DNA from: Chloroflexota bacterium | GTDB lineage: Bacteria > Chloroflexota > Limnocylindria > Limnocylindrales > Limnocylindraceae | Length of the DNA: 12,193 nt | Direction of reading: 5' to 3' | Assembly: GCA_003476885.1 (NCBI GenBank) | Contig: DMUR01000040.1 | Span: 975 to 13,167, forward strand | Part shown: piece by piece, positions 5,851-12,193 of the stretch | Layout: each line of letters opens with the position of its first letter | Numbering within the stretch: the first letter of the stretch is position 1 | Notes under the pieces: generated by a model | Database searches by the model: none | What the model was told of the DNA's origin: nothing | Seen by the model: the letters and a program-made list of their open reading frames with translations, nothing else | Program-made: the position numbers and the translations under genes

Positions 5851-7140
5851 ATGATTGGACTCCTCTCGCGCCTCCGTCTTGCCGCGGATGATCCGTTTCG
5901 TGATGCAGATGTGCGTCTACTGTTTGGCGCGCAGGCGGTCAGCATCCTTGGATCGCAGGTTTCGCATATCGCCTTTCCGTTGATTGCGGTTGACGTGATT
6001 CAGGCGAGCAACGGATCGATCGTGTTGCTTGAGGCGGCATTCCTGATGCCGTTCGTCTTGCTAAGTCTCCCCGTTGGCGCGCTCCTTGATCGCCGCGCCC
6101 GCCGCCCCGTGATGGTCTTAATGGATCTTCTACGCACTGCTGCGCTGCTGATCGTGCCGCTGAGCTTCATGTTGAACGCGCTCTCCATGCCCGTGCTCTA
6201 TGTCGTGCTTTTTATCATTGGCGCAGGGACGCTCATCTATGACGTGGCGAACCAGTCGTATCTTCCAGAACTGCTGCGCGGGCCACGACTTGCCGAAGCG
6301 AACAGCCGCATCATGGTGATTGACTCAGGGGCGAGCGTTGCAGGACCACCAATTGCTGGCGTGATCATCGGGAGGTTCGGTGGCCCGCTGGCGATCTTCC
6401 TCGACTCGTTCAGTTATCTGATCAGCGCGCTGATGCTGCGAAAGATCAAGCATGTTGAAGTGCCGCCAGTCGTAAGTGAAGGCGCGGCTCCGTCACGGTT
6501 GCGAGATGAGATTCGTCAGGGCCTGCGCTGGGTGCTGACACATCCGCATCTGCGCGGCAATGCCGTCGCCGCACTCCTCTTCAACTTCTTTGGTGCGATC
6601 GCGAACGGCGCGGTGCTGATTGCCTACGGTCGCCGCGAGCTGCTCCTCCCTGCAGAGCTGCTCGGCCTCATCCTTGGCGCTGGCGTTCTCGGTTTGTTGA
6701 TCGGCTCACTCACTGCGCGCAGGATCGCTGCGCGGATCGGAGTCGGACGCTCCATCATTCTCGGCGGCTTCCTTCTCCCCACCATGCCGCTCGGATTTGC
6801 GCTGCTTGATGTCTCAATGGGCGTTGTCGCCCTTGCACTCCTCTCGGTGCTCTTCCAGGTCGTCGCCTTCTTCGGTGCCGCACTCTTCCATACGAATCAG
6901 GTCACGTATCGCCAGCTGGTCACGCCAAAGGCGCTGCTCGGGCGCATGAACGCTTCCATGAAGTGGGTGATGCTGATCGGCATGCCGCTCGGCGCCGTGG
7001 TGGGCTCAATCATTGCCGAGCAGTTCGGACTGCAGGCGGCGCTGTACGCCAGCGCGATCGGGATCATCGTCGGGCCGATCCCACTCCTCTTCTCTGGGAT
7101 CGCATCCGTGCGAAGGCAGCCGGAGCACACCGACTCGTAA
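5851..7140 (+). CDS. MFS exporter (MFS_3 / enterobactin-exporter-like)
   Basis: The 429-aa product has about 12 membrane segments in two halves separated by a cytoplasmic loop near residues 200-235. It shows an N-terminal FRDADVRLLFGAQAVSILGSQVS region and MFS motif A (GALLDRRARRP, 76-86) between helices 2 and 3. This pattern is typical of the MFS_3 group of EntS-like exporters, many annotated as drug or siderophore efflux pumps; the real substrate is unknown. The gene is divergent from pirin and the LysE-family exporter, with a 49-bp shared promoter region, so two exporters and a pirin may respond to one signal. It converges on the beta-glucosidase gene, with only 27 bp between stops. The first ATG, next to a TAGTAT box, is the likely start. 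Confidence 0.88.
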   Translation: MIGLLSRLRLAADDPFRDADVRLLFGAQAVSILGSQVSHIAFPLIAVDVIQASNGSIVLLEAAFLMPFVLLSLPVGALLDRRARRPVMVLMDLLRTAALLIVPLSFMLNALSMPVLYVVLFIIGAGTLIYDVANQSYLPELLRGPRLAEANSRIMVIDSGASVAGPPIAGVIIGRFGGPLAIFLDSFSYLISALMLRKIKHVEVPPVVSEGAAPSRLRDEIRQGLRWVLTHPHLRGNAVAALLFNFFGAIANGAVLIAYGRRELLLPAELLGLILGAGVLGLLIGSLTARRIAARIGVGRSIILGGFLLPTMPLGFALLDVSMGVVALALLSVLFQVVAFFGAALFHTNQVTYRQLVTPKALLGRMNASMKWVMLIGMPLGAVVGSIIAEQFGLQAALYASAIGIIVGPIPLLFSGIASVRRQPEHTDS

Positions 7141-7167
7141 ATCGGACCGCTGCGTGAGCGTTGAGAG

Positions 7168-8517
7168 TCAGCCCCCGCGCGATGCTCGGATCAGCCGTGA
7201 GAACGCCCGGCCCGACTCTTTGATCGTGCGCGTCTGCGTGGGGTAGTCCACGTAGGCATATCCGAAGCGCTTGGCGTAGCCGTAAGCCCACTCGTAGTTG
7301 TCGAGCAGCGACCAGCCGAAGTAGCCACGCAGGTCCACGCCCGCCTCGATCGCCTCTGCTGCGGCGCTGAGGTGCTCCATCAGGTACTGCTCGCGCTCAG
7401 GGTCGTAGATGCGTCCGTCGGGCGCGACCGTGTCCGGCCACGCGGACCCATTCTCGGTGATGTAGATCTTCGGCGTCTTCCAATGAGTCTTCAACTTGAT
7501 CAGGAAGTCGCGCATGACCGACGCGTTGATGCCCCAGCCCATATCCGTCTTCGGGCCGTCGATGTGTCCCCAGTGGGTGCGTGCGCCGTCGCCGCTCGGG
7601 TCGTCCGCGATCTTTGCCGGAAAGTAGTAATTGAGACCGTGCCAGTCGAGCCGCTCGGAGATGATCTTCATGTCGTCGGACTGAATCGGCATCGTCACGC
7701 CGGAGAAGTCGATCACCTCCTGCGGGTAGCTACCGAGATAAACCGGATCGTGGAACCAGTGGCTGTCGGTGAGATCTGCGCGCCGAGCGGCGTCGCGATC
7801 CTCTGGAGAGTCGCTTGCGGGGATCGCCGGGCCCACGTTCATGACAATTCCCATCTCAAGGTTCGGTCGTGCGGCGCGGGCGGCACGTACCGCCAACCCG
7901 TGACCGAGCAGCAGATGATGTGAGGCGGAGAACGCAGCCTGTGCATCTTCGATCCCTGGTGCCATGTCGCCGCTGAGATAACCGAGCCACGCGGAGCAGA
8001 GCGGTTCGTTGAGCGTTGACCAGCGCGTCACTCGATCACCGAGTGCGCCGACCACGACGCTCGCGTAATCGGCAAACGCGTGCGCCGTGTCGCGCGACGG
8101 CCAACCGCCGCGGTCTTGCAGCGCCTGCGGCAGATCCCAGTGATAGAGCGTGGGGAACGGTTCAATCCCCGCTTCGAGCAGTCCGTCGACGAACTGCTCG
8201 TACCAAGCGAGCCCCTTCGGGTTCACCGCGCCAGTGCCGTCCGGCAGAATGCGCGGCCATGCAATGGAGAAGCGATAGGCCGTTGCACCAAGCTCCTTTA
8301 AGACGGCGATGTCCTCGCGCCAGCGGTGATACGAATCGCAGGCCGGCTCGCCGCTCTCGCCGTTGTGCGTCTTCCCTGGGATCGTTGCGAAGCGATCCCA
8401 GATGGATTCACCGCGACCGTCCTCTTTGGTGGCGCCTTCGATCTGGTAGGCGGCGGTTCCGAAACCCCAGGTGAAACTTTTTGGGAACCGCCGCGCGAGT
8501 GCCACCTGATCGACCAT
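7168..8517 (-). CDS. beta-glucosidase, glycoside hydrolase family 1
   Basis: The 449-aa product is a full-length GH1 enzyme. It has the N-terminal signature FTWGFGTAAYQIEGA (about residues 15-29), the acid/base glutamate in TLNEP (Glu171), the nucleophile glutamate in YITENG (Glu355) and the aglycone-side SLLDNYEWAYGY block. It hydrolyses beta-linked glucosides and related disaccharides by a retaining mechanism. There is no signal peptide, so it is cytosolic. The frame stays open for 31 codons upstream of my chosen start, but GGAGGGG (8524-8530) lies 6 nt before the ATG at 8517 and the upstream residues are unlike the family. No sugar transporter or LacI-type regulator lies next to it, so its substrate supply is encoded elsewhere. 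Confidence 0.94.
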   Translation of the reverse strand: MVDQVALARRFPKSFTWGFGTAAYQIEGATKEDGRGESIWDRFATIPGKTHNGESGEPACDSYHRWREDIAVLKELGATAYRFSIAWPRILPDGTGAVNPKGLAWYEQFVDGLLEAGIEPFPTLYHWDLPQALQDRGGWPSRDTAHAFADYASVVVGALGDRVTRWSTLNEPLCSAWLGYLSGDMAPGIEDAQAAFSASHHLLLGHGLAVRAARAARPNLEMGIVMNVGPAIPASDSPEDRDAARRADLTDSHWFHDPVYLGSYPQEVIDFSGVTMPIQSDDMKIISERLDWHGLNYYFPAKIADDPSGDGARTHWGHIDGPKTDMGWGINASVMRDFLIKLKTHWKTPKIYITENGSAWPDTVAPDGRIYDPEREQYLMEHLSAAAEAIEAGVDLRGYFGWSLLDNYEWAYGYAKRFGYAYVDYPTQTRTIKESGRAFSRLIRASRGG

Positions 8518-8670
8518 TACTGACCCCTCCGTCTCAACTGTGGAGTCGGCGCGCGCCACCTCTCGCGAGTAGGGTATCCACTGCCCACCCCTCCACATCA
8601 GCTGTTTCATCAGGTGCGCCAGTCTCGTCCGCCGCCGCGCCGTCCCCGATGGACGACTAGCCTCACGTGT
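8518..8670. promoter_or_regulatory. divergent intergenic region between beta-glucosidase and PIG-L genes
   Basis: This 153-bp gap should hold both promoters. On the minus strand a TACCCT (8571-8576) could be the -10 of the glucosidase gene. Two perfect palindromes, GGCGCGCGCC (8548-8557) and CTCGCGAG (8562-8569), lie just downstream of it, and a 7-bp inverted repeat (TGTGGAG at 8539-8545, CTCCACA at 8591-8597) encloses the whole area. These could be operator elements. GC-rich palindromes also occur by chance here. Confidence 0.35.
8658..8663 (+). promoter_or_regulatory. -10 box of the PIG-L gene, leaderless
   Basis: TAGCCT (TAnnnT) is followed by 7 nt and then the ATG at 8671. Together with the lack of a Shine-Dalgarno sequence, this supports that ATG over the in-frame ATG at 8614. 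Confidence 0.4.
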
Positions 8671-9471
8671 ATGACACGCGATTCAGCACACCTCGTGATT
8701 CCGTCGTTGCTCCCAGTGCCCAGCCTCGACGGCGCTCGCCGGATTTTGGTCATCCAGCCGCACTACGACGACGCCGACATCGCGGCGGGGGGGACGCTCG
8801 CAACCCTTGCTGATTCGGGGGCGGCCATCCGCTACTGCACGGTGTTGGACGACCTGGTCGGCGTGATTGACGAGACGCTTAGTGACGAAGATGCCGCTGC
8901 ATCACTGCTTCGCGATCAGCGTGCCGCAGCCGCAATCATTGGGGTGAACGAGCTGACGCATCTCGGATTTCCGGATGCGGGGAACTGGAGTCGCTTCGAT
9001 GTGCGCCCCCACCTCTTCCGTGAGATCCGCGACTTCCGACCAGACGTGATCTTCACGGCAGATCCGTGGCTCAGCGTTGAAGCGCATCGCGACCACTGGG
9101 AGGTCGGCTCCGTTGCGGCGGAGGCGGCGATCCTCTTCGGCATTCCGAAGCTGCCGTCGAGCAGCGCGAGTGTGGACGCGGCATGGCGTACTGCGCCGCC
9201 GTTCGACCTGCGCGCCGTCGTCTTCTTCTACACCGATGAGCCGAACACCCTCTCCCCGATCGACGGGACGTGGGACCGGAAGTCAGCTGCCGTATCCGAG
9301 TATCGCGCTCAGTTTTCTGCCGAAGAGCTGCCGCAACTGGTGACAACACTTGACGCTAAGGCGGCTCAGGTTGCGAGGGTGGGGGTCGGGGCGGGACGCC
9401 TCCCTGCGGGAACAACGCGCGCCGAGGCGCTCAAGGTGATCGACCCGAGAACCCTTCACGGCGCACGCTGA
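8671..9471 (+). CDS. PIG-L/LmbE-family deacetylase
   Basis: The 266-aa product has the family's zinc motif in the PHPDDAE form, here PHYDDAD (residues 30-36, His31 and Asp34 as ligands, Asp33 as likely base). The downstream metal motif HRDH (139-142) supplies His142. Between them lie GGTLA, THLGFPDAGNW and the FRPDVIFTADPW stretch typical of the fold. Members remove acetyl groups from N-acetylglucosamine-containing substrates, for example in mycothiol or bacillithiol synthesis or phosphatidylinositol anchors; the substrate here is unknown. An in-frame ATG at 8614 would add 19 Arg/Pro-rich residues that fall upstream of the -10 box, so I reject it. The oxidase gene starts 42 bp downstream with its own -10 box, so a functional link to respiration is not implied. 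Confidence 0.87.
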   Translation: MTRDSAHLVIPSLLPVPSLDGARRILVIQPHYDDADIAAGGTLATLADSGAAIRYCTVLDDLVGVIDETLSDEDAAASLLRDQRAAAAIIGVNELTHLGFPDAGNWSRFDVRPHLFREIRDFRPDVIFTADPWLSVEAHRDHWEVGSVAAEAAILFGIPKLPSSSASVDAAWRTAPPFDLRAVVFFYTDEPNTLSPIDGTWDRKSAAVSEYRAQFSAEELPQLVTTLDAKAAQVARVGVGAGRLPAGTTRAEALKVIDPRTLHGAR

Positions 9472-9500
9472 CGCGCCCTGCCGACTTTAGGGGTCGGGCG

Positions 9501-9506
9501 TACAAT
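9501..9506 (+). promoter_or_regulatory. -10 box of the cytochrome oxidase operon
   Basis: TACAAT is followed by 7 nt and then the subunit II ATG at 9514, predicting a leaderless mRNA. It is the best -10 match among the plus-strand genes; CTGCCG (9478-9483), 17 bp upstream, is a weak -35. A 5-bp hairpin (CCGAC/GTCGG, 9481-9497) just before it is too weak to call a terminator for the preceding gene. Confidence 0.5.
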
Positions 9507-9513
9507 CTTTCAG

Positions 9514-10611
9514 ATGCGTAAACCTGCAGCGCTGATCGCCCTTCTCGCCGTGGCACTCGTGCTCGGCGGCTGTCAGGCTGCCTTCCCGCCTTCAGCGGTG
9601 ACCGAGGAGGGTCTCCTGATCGAAAACCTCTACGTGCTCGTCTTTGTGATGGCGGCAATCGTCTTCGTCTTGGTTGAGGGCCTGATCATCTGGTCGGTCA
9701 TTCGATACCGCCGCAAGCCAACAGACACGAGCCTTCCGGCGCAGACGCACGGCAACCTCGTCCTTGAGGTGATTTGGACGGTGATCCCGCTCGTTGCTGT
9801 TGTTGGCCTCTTCTTCGCGTCATCACAGGTGCTTGGCGTTGTTGACGCCCGTAAGCCAGAGGAGGTTTCGGTAAAGGTGGAAGTTGTGGGCTACCAGTGG
9901 CAGTGGAAGTTTGGCTACCCAGCCGAGGGGATTGAGATCTACGGCACCGCCCAGAACTATCCAGAACTTGTTGTGCCTATTGATGAACGCATTGAGGTGA
10001 CGCTCGTGGCGCAAGATGTGAATCACGGATTTTACATCCCTGAGTTCCTCTTCCAGCGCGACTTAGTCCCCGGGAAGGTGAACTACTTTGAGTTCACGCC
10101 GAACAAGCTCGGCACATTTACCGGTCAGTGCTCTGCCTTCTGTGGCCTCTTGCATCACGCAATGGGGTTCACCGTACGAGTTGTGACGCGCGAAGAGTAC
10201 GACGCATGGCTCGTTGAGATGACCCCAGAGCCTGCACCGAGCGAATCGCCGGTTGCGGTAGAGGCAGACATCACTGCCGAAGTGAAGGAGTGGGCGATCA
10301 GCTTGAGCGGTGCATCCACTGCCGCTGGCGACGTGACCTTTGGCCTGACGAACGCTGGCAACATCCCGCATGAGTTCATCGTGATCCGCTCAGAGCTCAG
10401 CGGTGAGCAGCTGCTTAACCAGATTGATCCTGCGACGAGCCGATTGGATGAGGCAGCGCTGGACACCATCGGTGAACAGTCCGAATTTTCCCCGGGTGAA
10501 ACCAGGACGCTGACCCTCAGCCTAGAACCAGGGCGCTACGTGGTCCTCTGCAACGTTGCGGGCCACTTCGGATCGGGAATGTACGCCGATCTTGAAATCA
10601 CGGCAAACTAA
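9514..10611 (+). CDS. cytochrome c oxidase subunit II with fused type 1 copper (cupredoxin) domain
   Basis: The 365-aa product starts with a lipoprotein signal (LGGC, Cys20). Two membrane helices follow (about 38-63 and 82-107), then a CuA cupredoxin domain with aromatic GYQWQW (126-131) and ligands His171, Cys206, Cys210, His214 and Met217. The canonical Glu between the cysteines (CSELC) is Ala208. After an acidic/proline linker (235-250) comes a second cupredoxin domain (about 251-365) with His286, Cys346, His351 and Met356. The C-X4-H-X4-M loop has the spacing of rusticyanin. There is no CXXCH, so this is not a caa3-type cytochrome c fusion. The protein should accept electrons outside the membrane and pass them to subunit I. 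It is followed by the subunit I gene after 21 nt. Confidence 0.95.
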   Translation: MRKPAALIALLAVALVLGGCQAAFPPSAVTEEGLLIENLYVLVFVMAAIVFVLVEGLIIWSVIRYRRKPTDTSLPAQTHGNLVLEVIWTVIPLVAVVGLFFASSQVLGVVDARKPEEVSVKVEVVGYQWQWKFGYPAEGIEIYGTAQNYPELVVPIDERIEVTLVAQDVNHGFYIPEFLFQRDLVPGKVNYFEFTPNKLGTFTGQCSAFCGLLHHAMGFTVRVVTREEYDAWLVEMTPEPAPSESPVAVEADITAEVKEWAISLSGASTAAGDVTFGLTNAGNIPHEFIVIRSELSGEQLLNQIDPATSRLDEAALDTIGEQSEFSPGETRTLTLSLEPGRYVVLCNVAGHFGSGMYADLEITAN

Positions 10612-10620
10612 CGGGTACAG

Positions 10621-10629
10621 GAAGGAGGT
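10621..10629 (+). promoter_or_regulatory. strong ribosome binding site of oxidase subunit I
   Basis: GAAGGAGGT sits a few bases before the ATG at 10633 and is close to a full anti-SD match. It shows that this organism uses Shine-Dalgarno initiation for operon-internal genes, in contrast to the leaderless first genes. Confidence 0.7.
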
Positions 10630-10632
10630 CGC

Positions 10633-12193
10633 ATGGCTACCACAACAGTGCGAGCGGCGGGGCTGCAGGGGTCGCGACTCTATGACTACCTGACCACAAC
10701 CGATCATAAGAAGATCGGCATCTTATACACGATCAGCTCGTTCATCTTCTTGGCGATTGGTGGGCTGCTCGCACTCGGCGTGCGCACTGAGCTGGCGCAA
10801 CCAGGCCTTCAGTACATGGACGAGTCGGTCTACAACCAGCTCTTCACCATGCATGCGTCGGTGATGATCTTCTGGGTGATCATTCCGTTCCTTGCGGGGA
10901 TCGGTAACTACATCGTTCCGCTACAGATTGGCGCGGCGGACATGGCATTTCCGCGCATCAATGCGCTCAGCTTCTGGATGATCCCGTTCTCTGGGCTGAT
11001 CGCCGCGTCTGGCTTCTTCCTTGGCGGCGCTGCGGATGCAGGGTGGACTGCCTATCCGCCACTGAGCAACATCACGTACAGCCCTGGGCCCGGCATGAAC
11101 CTCTGGATCATGGCGGTCATCCTGGTTGGAACAAGTTCGATCCTTGGCGCGGTCAACTTCTTGGTCACCGTTTTCCGCATGCGCGCGCCGGGCATGACGC
11201 TCTTCCGCATGCCGATCATGGTCTGGACGATTATCGTCACAAGCGTGCTCGTCCTGATGGGAACCCCAGTGCTCACGAGCGCGCTGATCATGCTCTTTGT
11301 TGACCGCAACTTTGGCGGCAGCTTCTTCGATCCAACCACAGGCGGCTCGGCGATCCTGTGGCAAAACATCTTCTGGTTCTACAGCCACCCAGCGGTGTAC
11401 ATCATGGTGCTCCCTGGCATGGGCGTGATCTCAGAGATCATCCCAGTCTTCAGTCGGAAGCCACTCTTTGGGTACAAGGCGTTCGTCTTCGCCACTGCGG
11501 GGATCGGCGCACTCGGTTTCTCTGTCTGGGCGCATCACATGTTCACCACGGGCAGCGTCTTCCTTCCGTTCTTCTCCGTGATGACATTCCTCATTGCCGT
11601 GCCAACCGGTGTGAAGATGTTCAACTGGATCGCCACGATGTGGCGCGGGCAGATCTCGCTCAAGACCCCGATGCTCTTCGCACTCGGCTTTCTTTCTATG
11701 TTCCTGATCGGCGGAATCAACGGTGTCTTTAGCGCTTCAGTTCCGGTCGACTACGCGGTGCACGCCACCTACTGGATTGTTGCGCACATTCACTATGTCC
11801 TCTTCGGCGGTTCCTTCCTCGCCATCATGGCGGGCCTCTACTACTGGTTCCCCAAGATGACCGGGAAGATGTTGGACGAAGGTCTCGGCAAGCTGCACTT
11901 TGCGATCGCGATGATCGGACTCAACCTGACCTTCCTCCCCATGCACACCCTCGGGCTGATGGGGATGCCGCGCCGCATTGCGGACTATTCGCCAACTGCC
12001 GGGTGGAATGACCTGAATCTCGCCGCAACCGTTGGCGGGTTCCTCGTTGGGATCAGCACGCTTCCACTCCTCTGGAACATCTACATCTCGCTTCGCAACG
12101 GCAAAGATGCAGGCCCAGATCCATGGGAGGGGAACACGCTGGAGTGGGCGACGTCGTCGCCGCCACCGGCGTGGAACTTTGATCGCCTCCCAG
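10633..12193 (+). CDS. ctaD: cytochrome c oxidase subunit I, A2-type heme-copper oxidase (partial, 3' end outside)
   Basis: The 520 visible codons cover almost the whole catalytic subunit, which reduces O2 to water and pumps protons. Metal ligands are present: His74 (FTMHASV) and His387 for low-spin heme, His385 for the high-spin heme, and His252, His301 and His302 for CuB. The cross-linking tyrosine is Tyr256. The D-channel Glu of GHPEVY is replaced: the motif reads YSHPAVY (250-256), the mark of A2-type oxidases, where the Tyr-Ser pair takes over. The K-channel Lys328 in AVPTGVK is kept, as is the Asp in ADMAFPRIN (103). The frame is open to the window edge, where the usual C-terminal tail (PDPWEGNTLEW) has been reached, so little is missing. 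Subunits III and IV are expected downstream. Confidence 0.97.
   Translation, partial: MATTTVRAAGLQGSRLYDYLTTTDHKKIGILYTISSFIFLAIGGLLALGVRTELAQPGLQYMDESVYNQLFTMHASVMIFWVIIPFLAGIGNYIVPLQIGAADMAFPRINALSFWMIPFSGLIAASGFFLGGAADAGWTAYPPLSNITYSPGPGMNLWIMAVILVGTSSILGAVNFLVTVFRMRAPGMTLFRMPIMVWTIIVTSVLVLMGTPVLTSALIMLFVDRNFGGSFFDPTTGGSAILWQNIFWFYSHPAVYIMVLPGMGVISEIIPVFSRKPLFGYKAFVFATAGIGALGFSVWAHHMFTTGSVFLPFFSVMTFLIAVPTGVKMFNWIATMWRGQISLKTPMLFALGFLSMFLIGGINGVFSASVPVDYAVHATYWIVAHIHYVLFGGSFLAIMAGLYYWFPKMTGKMLDEGLGKLHFAIAMIGLNLTFLPMHTLGLMGMPRRIADYSPTAGWNDLNLAATVGGFLVGISTLPLLWNIYISLRNGKDAGPDPWEGNTLEWATSSPPPAWNFDRLP

Noticed and set aside
7372..7923. 183-codon plus-strand open frame
   Set aside because: It is antisense to the GH1 gene, whose catalytic motifs are intact across this stretch.
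8614..8670. Longer PIG-L form starting at 8614
   Set aside because: The added residues are Arg/Pro-rich and unlike the family, and a -10 box sits between this ATG and the one at 8671.
9481..9510. Hairpin CCGAC/GTCGG followed by a short T-rich stretch, as a terminator for the PIG-L gene
   Set aside because: The stem is only 5 bp, the T-run is short and interrupted, and the sequence overlaps the promoter of the oxidase operon.
10921..11388. 155-codon open frame on the minus strand rich in Asp, His, Arg and Glu
   Set aside because: It is antisense to the conserved core of oxidase subunit I; the odd composition is the mirror of hydrophobic codons on the real strand.

Overview
The window is a dense bacterial chromosome segment of moderately high GC content. 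About 95% of it is coding, with 12 protein genes, one candidate leader peptide, mostly very short gaps and no RNA genes, transposases or CRISPR. The coding style suggests a streamlined, aerobic, possibly freshwater or marine bacterium. Several starts lie 6-9 nt after a TAnnnT-like -10 box (leaderless transcripts), mixed with starts that have strong Shine-Dalgarno sequences. The thiosulfate sulfurtransferase resembles the actinobacterial CysA/SseA type. Cytochrome oxidase is an A2-type enzyme whose subunit II carries a blue-copper domain. Together these point to Chloroflexota or a relative of Actinomycetota. This assignment is an inference and is not proven.

Left part (1-2600): three minus-strand genes encode a SAM hydrolase (DUF62), a small four-helix membrane protein and a LUD-domain (LutC-like) protein. 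The last two overlap by one base. They diverge from a plus-strand MarR regulator. The 118-bp gap between the LUD and MarR genes holds two near-identical palindromes (GTTGCRAGTGCAAC) lying on the core promoters of both genes, the layout of an autorepressing MarR switch.

Sulfur part (2629-4140, minus strand): a two-domain thiosulfate sulfurtransferase followed by SufE, a pair that suits sulfur mobilisation and Fe-S cluster assembly. Upstream lies a 16-codon candidate leader peptide ending in Cys-stop, starting 6 nt after a -10 box. It looks like a cysteine-sensing attenuator.

Middle (4141-8517): pirin and a LysE-family exporter form a minus-strand operon that diverges from a plus-strand MFS exporter. 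The 49-bp gap between pirin and the MFS gene contains a diverged copy of the MarR palindrome. A GH1 beta-glucosidase gene follows, convergent with the MFS gene.

Right part (8671-12193, plus strand): a PIG-L/LmbE deacetylase, then cytochrome c oxidase subunits II and I; subunit I runs off the end. Subunit II is a lipoprotein with a CuA domain fused to a second cupredoxin domain with a complete type 1 copper ligand set (His286, Cys346, His351, Met356). This replaces the cytochrome c domain of classical caa3 oxidases and suggests a tethered blue-copper electron donor. The most interesting points are this fusion, the Cys-terminated leader, the paired MarR operators and the repeated leaderless start architecture.
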